Of a DNA stretch of 64,000 bases, positions 54,963 through 62,748 are shown one piece after another (position 1 is the stretch's first letter; the number at the start of each line of letters is the position of its first letter). Source of the DNA: Leptospiraceae bacterium. Lineage in GTDB: Bacteria; Spirochaetota; Leptospiria; Leptospirales; Leptospiraceae. A program made the translations under genes and the position numbers. The notes under the pieces were generated by a model. That model was not told where the DNA came from and searched no databases. It saw nothing but the letters and a program-made list of their open reading frames with translations. The stretch covers positions 310,001 to 374,000 of the forward strand of contig JACKPA010000003.1 of assembly GCA_024233865.1 (NCBI GenBank), written 5' to 3'.

Positions 54963-56381
54963 TTAAAATTGGAAGTAAAAAAATTCATACTTCTCAAAAA
55001 CAGCAGATAAACCAAACTGCACAAAAAAGAATACTACAATAAAACTAAAAGCAAATCTATTTACTTTTTGTAAAACTAACCCGTCCGTATAACGATGATA
55101 AATTTGTACTGATTCTACAATTAGAATGGGCAGAAGGAAATAAATCAATTTTATAAAAAGAATCGGCTCATAATAAAAACCATCTAAATTTTTTATTAAT
55201 CTTAGTAAATGGAAATAGTTCTCAACTCTAAAAAGTAAAATGCCGTAAGCAAACAAAAAGAATGTAAACAATATACCAATAGGTTTCAAAAAACTATCTA
55301 TGGACTCAAAAAAGTCCTTATATTTGCGGAATAAAAATCGATTCAAAACATTGTAAATCACGATTTGAAATCCACAGTAAGCACCCCACAGCATATAACC
55401 ATAAGTTGCTCCGTGCCATAATCCTCCCAAAATCCACACTAGCATAAGGTTTACGTTTTGCCTAAAAAAACCATACCTATTTCCACCAAGAGGAATATAC
55501 ACGTAATCTCGCAACCATGTAGACAGAGATATATGCCAGCGCCTCCAGAAGTCAATAGGATTCCTTGCCATAAATGGAATATTAAAATTCAAAGAAAGTT
55601 CAAAACCTATCATTTTTGCCATTCCTCTGGCAGCGTCAGTGTAGCCACTAAAATCAGCATATATCTGGAAGGCAAAGGCAATTGCTACGAAATACACTAG
55701 ACCGTTTGGCATATCCAGGGAAGGGTCTAAACTTTTATTTACAAATGGAGCAAGATTATCAGCTATAACAACTTTTTTAAATATTCCCCATGCAAATAGT
55801 AATAACCCACCTTTGAACTTATTCCAGCTAAGAACTCGTTTTTGTTCGATTTGGGGGATCAGTTTGTCAGCTCTCTCAATAGGTCCGGCTAATAACAAAG
55901 GGAAAAATAAATCGTAAACAGAGTAGGTTATCAAGTTAAAGGTTGGTTGTATCTTTTTTTTGTAAACGTCATAGATATAACTGATATTGTGAAATGTATA
56001 AAAAGAAATACCTACAGGAAGAAGAATTTCAAAAACCGGAATTTCTTTTTTAACGGATAAAACATTCAAAATATCATTTAAAGAACGGACTGAAAAAACT
56101 GCATATTTAAAAACTACTAAAATGAAAAGGTTTACTAAAATAGTTAGCTTAAAAAATATTCTTCTTGTGGATCCATTGGAAATTTTGTTTAAGTTTATAC
56201 CGGTGTAAAAATTGAATAGGATACAAAACAAAAGTAAAAAAACCATCTTAAAGTTCCAAAATGAATAAAAGACGATACCGGCTAAAAATAATAAAATGTT
56301 TTGATTTTTGTATCCCAATTTTAAATATACGAGAAAAAATATTGAGAAAAAAAGAATAAAATCAATGGAATTGAAAAGCAT
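54963..56381 (-). CDS. MBOAT-family O-acyltransferase (AlgI/DltB-like)
   Basis: A 472-residue polytopic membrane protein starting at the ATG at 56381 (MLFNSIDFILFF); a further ATG 11 codons upstream is less typical of the family. Typical MBOAT features: NFYTGINL, LLPVGISFYTFHNISYIYDVY, AGPIERADKLIPQI, FYADFSGYTDAARGMAKMIG-like FQIYADFSGYTDAARG, NPIDFWRRWHISLSTWLRDYVYIPLGG, and the catalytic His in WILGGLWHGATYGYMLWG. It transfers an acyl group, often acetate, onto a surface polysaccharide or other envelope target. Usually paired with an AlgJ-like or SGNH protein, which is not seen next to it. Confidence 0.92.
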   Translation of the reverse strand: MLFNSIDFILFFSIFFLVYLKLGYKNQNILLFLAGIVFYSFWNFKMVFLLLFCILFNFYTGINLNKISNGSTRRIFFKLTILVNLFILVVFKYAVFSVRSLNDILNVLSVKKEIPVFEILLPVGISFYTFHNISYIYDVYKKKIQPTFNLITYSVYDLFFPLLLAGPIERADKLIPQIEQKRVLSWNKFKGGLLLFAWGIFKKVVIADNLAPFVNKSLDPSLDMPNGLVYFVAIAFAFQIYADFSGYTDAARGMAKMIGFELSLNFNIPFMARNPIDFWRRWHISLSTWLRDYVYIPLGGNRYGFFRQNVNLMLVWILGGLWHGATYGYMLWGAYCGFQIVIYNVLNRFLFRKYKDFFESIDSFLKPIGILFTFFLFAYGILLFRVENYFHLLRLIKNLDGFYYEPILFIKLIYFLLPILIVESVQIYHRYTDGLVLQKVNRFAFSFIVVFFFVQFGLSAVFEKYEFFYFQF

Positions 56382-56414
56382 AATATCCAACCTACAATAT
56401 TTTCTATAATTCAA

Positions 56415-56805
56415 AAATTCATTGCATAAGCAATTGTATAATAGTATTCCGGAAATAAATTATCCTTTTTTGTTACATTTGCAGAAAGCTTAGGTAAATC
56501 AAAATACTGAATTTTAATGGAGTCTAATAGCTGGTAGTGTGTCCACATCGTAAAAAATACTATATTTTTGAAAGCGGGCAAAAAGATTACAAAACGCTTT
56601 CTTTTTCTAAGCCATTTACACACAAACTACTTCCAGAGTTGATTTTAGATTTTGATGCACTTTTGCAGGAAGCAATGGAAGAGTGTTGCTAATGTATACG
56701 AGTATCAAGTGTTATTTCTGTATCCGAAGATTTGTCCGATTATACAAAAATTTGGATAACTTAGCAAGAAAAATTTTTTGAAAATTATAAAAAAAGTTTA
56801 TATTC
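56415..56805. other. Region without a clear gene between the MBOAT and coiled-coil genes
   Basis: About 390 nt. A plus-strand open stretch (56531-56692) without start or SD reads YYIFESGQKDYKTLSFSKPF and ends DFDALLQEAMEECC. It could be the C-terminal tail of a lost Uma2-like or similar nuclease. The minus-strand 70-codon frame over 56411-56623 has no homology I recognise. The remainder is AT-rich. Confidence 0.3.
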
Positions 56806-57648
56806 TTAGCTTTTCAGTTCGTCAAAATTGATGACTTCCATAGTTCTGTCTTTCATCTGCATCGCATAAATTTTATTTTTTGTTAAATATTTTTTTACGT
56901 TATCTGGGATATGAAAGGAAGAAAAAACGGGAATCAGCTTTAAGCTTTTGTATTGAGGAAAGTAATCGTATACGTTTTCCAATGCCTCAATAAAATCATT
57001 GATGTATTCAATCTTGGGATTGGTTTTGGACTCGTTTAGGAGAAACGCTGTGTCATCTATATAAACAGCGTCAAACTCCCTTGTTTCACCTTGCGAATTT
57101 TTCACTTTTGCCCGAATGGCAAAGAAATTCGCTTCTCCCATTTGAAAGACTTCTTTTGCAATTGTAGGCATATTGGGAGCAACAATATCTTCTAAAAAAA
57201 TTCCAAGTTTACGAACCAGTTCCTGGTATTTTTTATCGCTTTCTTTTCTGTTTAATTCGGATTGTCTTTTTAACTCTTCCCATCTTTTATCAGATTCCTC
57301 CCATTTTCTATCAGATTCTTTCTTTGACTCTTCCCACTTTCTATCAGATTCCTCCCATTTTCTATCAGATTCTTTCTTTGACTCTTCCCACTTTCTATCA
57401 GATTCTTTTTTTAATTTTTCCCACCTTTCATCGGACTCTTTTTTTAATTTTTCCCACTTTTCATCGGACTTTTTTTTTAATTCTTTCATATCTTCGTCAA
57501 ATTTATTCATTCTTTTTTCCATTTGACTTATTCTAATGTCGGTTCGTAGGATGTACTTGTCAAAATTTTGGAATTGCTTTTTGGATGCTTCCATAAAATC
57601 CGCAAACAAGGCTTCTAAATTGATTACTTTTTCTTCGGTGGATAACAT
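56806..57648 (-). CDS. Coiled-coil protein with PD-(D/E)XK-like C-terminus (DUF3782-like)
   Basis: A 280-residue protein. The N-terminus (1-50) is helical; residues 55-150 are a highly charged coiled coil made of repeats such as KWEESDRKWEESKKESD; the C-terminal 130 residues contain VKNSQGETREFDAVYIDD then AFLLNESKTNP, an Asp followed by ExK as in PD-(D/E)XK nucleases. This matches DUF3782-type proteins, seen in many bacteria and cyanobacteria; function unknown. The coiled coil is repeated at DNA level too, so its length may vary between strains. Confidence 0.8.
   Translation of the reverse strand: MLSTEEKVINLEALFADFMEASKKQFQNFDKYILRTDIRISQMEKRMNKFDEDMKELKKKSDEKWEKLKKESDERWEKLKKESDRKWEESKKESDRKWEESDRKWEESKKESDRKWEESDKRWEELKRQSELNRKESDKKYQELVRKLGIFLEDIVAPNMPTIAKEVFQMGEANFFAIRAKVKNSQGETREFDAVYIDDTAFLLNESKTNPKIEYINDFIEALENVYDYFPQYKSLKLIPVFSSFHIPDNVKKYLTKNKIYAMQMKDRTMEVINFDELKS
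57290..57480 (-). repeat. Internal DNA repeats coding the coiled coil
   Basis: Units close to TTTCTATCAGATTC followed by CTCCCAT or TTTCTTTGACTCTTCCCAC alternate at least five times, and the neighbouring TTTTTTTAATTTTTCCCAC units are related. All lie in the reading frame of the coiled-coil protein. Confidence 0.8.
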
Positions 57649-57726
57649 GATGGTTGTAGTTTAGGAAAAATATGTATTTGTGTCAAGTTTTAAGTTACTT
57701 GGTGCTTTAGCTAATTTGTAGCGGCT

Positions 57727-57752
57727 AAGTTTTAGAAACTCTCCTAAAACTT
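57727..57752. terminator. Hairpin between the AlkD-like and coiled-coil genes
   Basis: A perfect inverted repeat, AAGTTTTAG (57727-57735) and CTAAAACTT (57744-57752), with an 8-nt loop. No T-run is present on either side, so a terminator is only one reading; the stem is AT-rich and weak. Confidence 0.35.
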
Positions 57753-57879
57753 GACTATCCGATCACTGAGCCTATCAGAAGGGACCACTTTCAAAACTTA
57801 TCAAAATACGGATTGTTACTTTCAAAAGTTTGTTTTTCATCTTGGTCAACCGATTTTTCGAATACACAAGTATCTTCGA

Positions 57880-59007
57880 TTATATTGCTAAATCAAAATA
57901 TTCATTTCCTAGTTTAGCCCCATTAATTTGGATTTCTAACTTATGTTTTCCTGGAAATAACTTTCTAGTTGTCATTTTTCGAAGCGGATGTTTTTTAGAT
58001 ATACAAAATTTTTGATTTTTTTTCATTAAAATTTGTGTGATTTTGAATACTTTTTTATTTTTCATCTCACCAAATCTATTTTGGAAATAAATTAAATAAT
58101 CAATTATTAATTTTTCATCTTTTTCTGAGATTAATTCCAAATCAAATTCTAATGTTGTACCAATTTTAACTTTTCGGGTTTGTATTTCTAATTTAGAAAT
58201 TTTTATTTTGGGAGTGGGGGAAAAACCCAAGAATTCTAAAGCATCTTTATTCCCTAGTTTTACTAAAGATCGAAGAGAATGGTTAATAATATAATTCATT
58301 TCTTTTGAGCTTTGTTTTTTAGAGTTCCTCCACCTCGTTAGAGTTTTTATAGTCAAATTTGAATCTATTTTCGAAATATCATTTATGTGGTTTGCGACAG
58401 ACCTTGTGACAAATCTAGTTCTATCATAATACAGTTTATCTAAAATAGGCAAAGATTGTTTCACTGAAATTTTGATTTTTTGAGACCAAGGAAGTTTTGG
58501 TCTAGTCCCTTCACTCGCTAGTCTTCTAACATGGTAATGAGGATCATTTGTCCAATTTTCTAAGGTTTCTAAGGTTTTGTCTGGGAATGTATTGATAAAA
58601 TATCTAATAGCATCCTCTGCAGAAAACCTTTTAGTAATTTCTTTAAGCGCATTAAGAGAAAATTCTAAATATTTTTCATTACAACCATTTTTTGAAACAA
58701 AATCAGAATAAGGAGCGTAGATAAAATCTCCAAAGTCATTATCGTTTAGGTTAGGATTGTTTGGTGGGGGTAAGGATTTTAAAAGGATATTTGTTGCATT
58801 GGTAAAATCTTGGGGTAAGAAAGTTTTTAAGTTTTCACTAATCCAATTTATACGTTCTTTAAGTTCTAATTTTGGAAACTCATCTACTGTTTTTTTAATA
58901 AATCTTTTTGAATTAAAATCAGAATATGATTCCTTTATTTCTGCTGCGATTTTTGTTACTTTTTCTTGATTAAAAAGAAAGTCTTTTAGTAAAATTTTTT
59001 TTTCCAT
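57880..59007 (-). CDS. DNA alkylation repair protein, AlkC/AlkD-like HEAT family
   Basis: About 375 residues starting at the ATG at 59007 (GGAG 9 nt upstream); a longer frame from 59037 is possible. HEAT-like helices span about 20-260. DPHYHVRRLASEGTRPKLPW is the family hallmark, with RFVTRSVANHINDISK in the next repeat. The C-terminal 110 residues form a beta domain (RKVKIGTTLEFDLELIS, PGKHKLEIQINGAKLG), as in the Ig-like tail of AlkC-type proteins. It would remove alkylated bases as a glycosylase or bind damaged DNA. Confidence 0.85.
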   Translation of the reverse strand: MEKKILLKDFLFNQEKVTKIAAEIKESYSDFNSKRFIKKTVDEFPKLELKERINWISENLKTFLPQDFTNATNILLKSLPPPNNPNLNDNDFGDFIYAPYSDFVSKNGCNEKYLEFSLNALKEITKRFSAEDAIRYFINTFPDKTLETLENWTNDPHYHVRRLASEGTRPKLPWSQKIKISVKQSLPILDKLYYDRTRFVTRSVANHINDISKIDSNLTIKTLTRWRNSKKQSSKEMNYIINHSLRSLVKLGNKDALEFLGFSPTPKIKISKLEIQTRKVKIGTTLEFDLELISEKDEKLIIDYLIYFQNRFGEMKNKKVFKITQILMKKNQKFCISKKHPLRKMTTRKLFPGKHKLEIQINGAKLGNEYFDLAI

Positions 59008-59095
59008 TTGAAGCAACTCCATTCTTGCTTGCGTCATGCGGTATCTTCAAGATATCTTACCGACACTCACTACTTTTTCAATTTTTTGTCCTAAC

Positions 59096-60058
59096 TCATT
59101 TACTAATAAAATCAGCATCGTAAAGATTTAGCAGCTTAAATAAGCCTTTATAAAACTCTTCAGCCGTTCCGTCGATATGCCTACGAATCCAAAACGCTGT
59201 AGCGGTTTTTACAACATTTCCATCATAACCACCGTTCGCATAGTATCCGTTTTTGTTTTGATTTGTAAAAAATCCTTCATCCATAAAAGAATAATATTTC
59301 TCATAATAGTAGGCTACTAGTTTCTTTTCGTGAATCAATTTTAAATAAAGTCGTTTTTCTTGGTTTAAATAATTTTTGTTATTGTTTAGTTTCTGATAGG
59401 TAACATAATGAATCCTTGCCAAAGACTGAACGTATTTGTTATAAATTTCTTGGGTAGCAGATCGAAATATGTTATTATCGGGAATCAGAAGGTTTCGTAT
59501 CTTTACCGCAAAGTCTTTGTTATAATATCCAAAAGAATCGGTTGAGTCCAAAACAAGACTATCAATTGTGTGTGGACCTTGCTTGAATATCGGAATACCA
59601 GCTAAATTTTGAAAATCAGCATATGAAATAAACGAAAGGATATGACAATAAAAACTTCTTATGCCTCCACCGGGAAAATAATCAAACTCCGAACACATTG
59701 TTTTGGATTTTTCAAGATGAAACCAGGCAGCCGAAACAATAGCCATTGCATTATCAGCAGTTAATGTATCCGTTTTTAAAAAGCCGGAGAAGACCCACCC
59801 TTGTTTTCCATTGTAATCAACCTTCACCCAACTTCCTTTTATCCCCTCAAATTCATCATTGGGACCTGTATGGTCTAAGATCATAACTTTGGAATCATAA
59901 GGTATAATGGCTATTTTTTTGTAATTTTGTCCCGGACGCTCTCTCATAACCAAACCACTTTTAGCGTTTACCCTTTTGGCAATATAATCTTTTGAATCAA
60001 GAGTCGGTAATATAAACAGTAAAATTCCAATACATACCAATATTTTATACTTTCTCAT
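59096..60058 (-). CDS. Exported SH3-domain protein
   Basis: A 320-residue protein with a signal sequence (ILVCIGILLFILPTLDS) and no clear lipobox. An SH3 domain covers about 25-98: KSGLVMRERPGQNYKKIAIIPYDSKVMIL and GSWVKVDYNGKQGWVFSGFL. The remaining 220 residues are unassigned and contain YYNKDFAVKIRNLLIP and a Tyr-rich end. Similar architecture to the lipoprotein at 37.8-38.8 kb. Probably a periplasmic, wall-associated protein. Confidence 0.8.
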   Translation of the reverse strand: MRKYKILVCIGILLFILPTLDSKDYIAKRVNAKSGLVMRERPGQNYKKIAIIPYDSKVMILDHTGPNDEFEGIKGSWVKVDYNGKQGWVFSGFLKTDTLTADNAMAIVSAAWFHLEKSKTMCSEFDYFPGGGIRSFYCHILSFISYADFQNLAGIPIFKQGPHTIDSLVLDSTDSFGYYNKDFAVKIRNLLIPDNNIFRSATQEIYNKYVQSLARIHYVTYQKLNNNKNYLNQEKRLYLKLIHEKKLVAYYYEKYYSFMDEGFFTNQNKNGYYANGGYDGNVVKTATAFWIRRHIDGTAEEFYKGLFKLLNLYDADFISK

Positions 60059-60415
60059 TTGTACTCCTTTGCACTCCTTAATAACGCAATGTCAACTTTA
60101 GATAACCCTTCATATATTAAAATTAAACTTCCTCTTTGTTCTCTTTTTTTCCTAGCAAAAATTGAGGATTGGCTCAATGTGGGTATTCCGGACAAAACGT
60201 CCACCCATTCCCGGTGAAAATTGCCACTTTTTTTATGAAAAAATTAGGCGATTTACACAAATTTTTGCAAATAAATAATATTGCGGAGCAGTGGTTTCCA
60301 AATCCTTTAATAATTTTCTAAAAGAACATCTTCCAAAATCATAAAAATATTGCTAAACAAACCAAACATTTTTTATGATACTTTTAGAAAAGCTTGGCAT
60401 TATGTGGTTAGTTAA
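60059..60415. other. Intergenic region with an IS21-like end remnant
   Basis: About 360 nt without a gene. At about 60170-60230 the minus strand reads TTTTCACCGGGAATGGGTGG-ACG followed by TTTTGTCCGGAATACCCAC-ATTG, two unequal direct repeats of about 23 nt. This resembles the repeated terminal sequences of IS21-type elements. No transposase remains. The rest is AT-rich and should hold the promoters of the two divergent genes. Confidence 0.4.
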
Positions 60416-62176
60416 ATGTTCACACGTTTTAAAATATTACTTATTATTTTAGTAGTTTCTTTTGGCTCTGGAATATGGGCACAGGAAGACATCGAAAGCT
60501 TTGATAATCCGGATGTTCCTCATACCGAGCCGGATTATAATTTGACCTATTTTGGTATTAAAGACTTTTCCAAAGATATATACGAAGTGTCTATTGCCAA
60601 AAAGAGAGGTGACACAAAAACCTTGATTGATGAATTAAACCAAAAAGCTCCCAAACATCTAAGGTTGCAGATTGGTGAAGTCAGAGCAGATATTATCAAA
60701 GAAAGTGCCGAAACCGATATCAACAACTCTAACATCGTAAATTTTAAAATTATGGCTTACGAAATGATTTCCGAAAAGGATAAAGAGTTAAGGCTTTTTT
60801 CTGTTGAAAACGGTCACGAAAAATTGGAATCAACCTATATAATTAAATCTCTTAACTTAGATAGACACCGTCAGCCAGATGCGCAACCTTTGATCGAAAA
60901 AATCGAGCCAAAGGGTGGAGTTATGGGGGGAAGCGTAACCGTTCATGGTAGAAATTTTGGAGCTGATATCGATCAAGTATATATAGAATTTATATATAAA
61001 AAAGACCACGAAGGAAAAGGACATTCCGATAGCAAGGATATTGAAATTCGTCCATTTTATATTTCTACCCCTGATCCTCAAACCAAAAATCAAATTCTCA
61101 AATTTACCATTCCACTAAGCCAAACAATAGATAATTTGATTGGCATTTTTCGAGTCTCTTTACCTATGAGAGTCGTTGTAAATGGTAGACCTTCTGACTA
61201 CATAGCACTTAGTATTATTCCTCATTCTTACAAATTAAGAGCTGGTTCTTTGAGTGTATTTGTGGTTTTATTGTTTTTATTTTTGATTGGTGTAATTGTT
61301 AAAAAATACAATTACGTGAATTTAATATTAATGGATAAAACAACTCAAACCTATAGCCTCTCCAAATTCCAAGCATTTTCATGGACAATTGTTCTGGTGG
61401 GAAGTTATTTTTATGTGGCTATTTGCCATGCACTTTTTTTGAGAAATGGAATTATTCCTGATTTTAATCCTTCTTTATTGGTTTTGATGGGTGTTAGCTA
61501 TGGTGGACTTCTTGGTGCCAATGCATTGGGTAAAACTAAAAATGAAAGGATTGATACCGAGCCGGAATTGAGCAATTTAATTTGTGATGGTGGGATGATA
61601 GACCTGTCTCGATTGCAATTGTTTTGCTTTACCATTATTTCCATTTTAATTTATTTATATACCCTTTATACAACAAATGTTTTAGATGGTTTACCAGACC
61701 TTCCACCTACTTTGCTTGGATTGTTAGGAGTAAGTCAGGGTGGTTACCTTGGGGGCAAAGTAATGGGTGGAAAAATTTCCATTAATCAAATTACTCCTGA
61801 AAAAATAGTTTTTGGAAAAACACCTAGAGTAGTTTTAGTGGGAAGCGGTTTTGTAGCCGAAACAAAGGTAATATTTGAAGGTTACGACACTATTAAAACA
61901 GAGTATTTAAACCCTACATCTATTGCTTTTATTATCCCCGAATTTGATGAAATTGGTGACAAGGAAATGATTTTGGCACCTCCGAATGGAAATACACTTG
62001 TTCTACCCAAAGCAATCCAAATAATTGAACAAGAACAAGATGAAAGAAAAACCCATTCCATCGTAGCATCAACGGAAGAAATCCAGAGTGAATTTGCAGA
62101 TGCAGATGAGATAGATGTAGAGGCAGAAGAAAAAATTAATAAAAAACCTACTAAGTCTTCCAAAAAAAAGAGCTAG
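60416..62176 (+). CDS. TIG-domain membrane protein with duplicated transmembrane module
   Basis: A 586-residue protein with a signal peptide (IILVVSFGSGIWAQ). A TIG/IPT domain (about 160-260) opens IEKIEPKGGVMGGSVTVHGRNFG; helices lie near 282-302; then a module LSKFQAFSWTIVLVGSYFYV...LMGVSYGGLLGANALG is repeated as LSRLQLFCFTIISILIYLYT...LLGVSQGGYLGGKVMG. A second TIG-like domain follows (about 460-545, ITPEKIVFGKTPRVVLVGSGF), then an acidic/Lys-rich tail. No enzymatic motif. Possibly a membrane-anchored adhesion or assembly protein; the function is unknown. Confidence 0.75.
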   Translation: MFTRFKILLIILVVSFGSGIWAQEDIESFDNPDVPHTEPDYNLTYFGIKDFSKDIYEVSIAKKRGDTKTLIDELNQKAPKHLRLQIGEVRADIIKESAETDINNSNIVNFKIMAYEMISEKDKELRLFSVENGHEKLESTYIIKSLNLDRHRQPDAQPLIEKIEPKGGVMGGSVTVHGRNFGADIDQVYIEFIYKKDHEGKGHSDSKDIEIRPFYISTPDPQTKNQILKFTIPLSQTIDNLIGIFRVSLPMRVVVNGRPSDYIALSIIPHSYKLRAGSLSVFVVLLFLFLIGVIVKKYNYVNLILMDKTTQTYSLSKFQAFSWTIVLVGSYFYVAICHALFLRNGIIPDFNPSLLVLMGVSYGGLLGANALGKTKNERIDTEPELSNLICDGGMIDLSRLQLFCFTIISILIYLYTLYTTNVLDGLPDLPPTLLGLLGVSQGGYLGGKVMGGKISINQITPEKIVFGKTPRVVLVGSGFVAETKVIFEGYDTIKTEYLNPTSIAFIIPEFDEIGDKEMILAPPNGNTLVLPKAIQIIEQEQDERKTHSIVASTEEIQSEFADADEIDVEAEEKINKKPTKSSKKKS

Positions 62177-62382
62177 TGTTCTTACCCTCTAAAAAATTTG
62201 GGGTATATCGGAAGCGATCAGTTCATAAGTAGGGGATTTTTGGGGATTGACTTTAATGCCGGAGAAATGAAGATTCCTATATGACAAATAAAAACATAAA
62301 AATATTGGACTTGAATTTATTCAAATATGATATTTATTTTTTATAAAATATTTCATTGCCAATTTCTTATTATCTTAATTTA

Positions 62383-62748
62383 ATGAAATTTGTGTATAAG
62401 TTCTTTTTTTGTATCCTTTTACTCTTTTTTTCAAAATGTACTGGAACATATTATGGAATAGACGGACCAGATGTTATATCAAGAAAAGAGGCTGTTTCAA
62501 AAATCAATAATGCTTTGATGGCAAAAATTGCAATTTGTGGAGCTGATGAGACCAACCTGACATATCTTTATACAAATATAGTTAGCAATCCAAGGAAGGT
62601 CTTGGATGGAGCATATTATTCAGAGAAAGATATAAATAGTTGCGTCAACCACATCTATTTTGGGACTTGTGATACATTTTTGATACCTTGTAGCGTTTCA
62701 CCTAAGGACTTTTTTGGAGGTGGAGGTTTATTCCAAGGAGGCTTTTAA
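62383..62748 (+). CDS. Putative lipoprotein, resembling a Leptospira lipoprotein family (TIGR04452-like)
   Basis: A 121-residue protein from the ATG at 62383. The signal ends at Cys19 (LLFFSKC). The mature part has YYGIDGPDVISRKEAVSKI, which I associate with TIGR04452 lipoproteins of Leptospira, with three later Cys (ICGAD, NSCVN, GTCDTFLIPC) and a Gly-rich end. Function unknown, probably outer-membrane or surface. Its stop overlaps that of the convergent receptor gene by 3 nt. Confidence 0.6.
   Translation: MKFVYKFFFCILLLFFSKCTGTYYGIDGPDVISRKEAVSKINNALMAKIAICGADETNLTYLYTNIVSNPRKVLDGAYYSEKDINSCVNHIYFGTCDTFLIPCSVSPKDFFGGGGLFQGGF

Noticed and set aside
56411..56623. A 70-codon minus-strand frame upstream of the MBOAT gene
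   Set aside because: No recognisable domain, no SD, and the overlap with a plus-strand fragment makes it doubtful.
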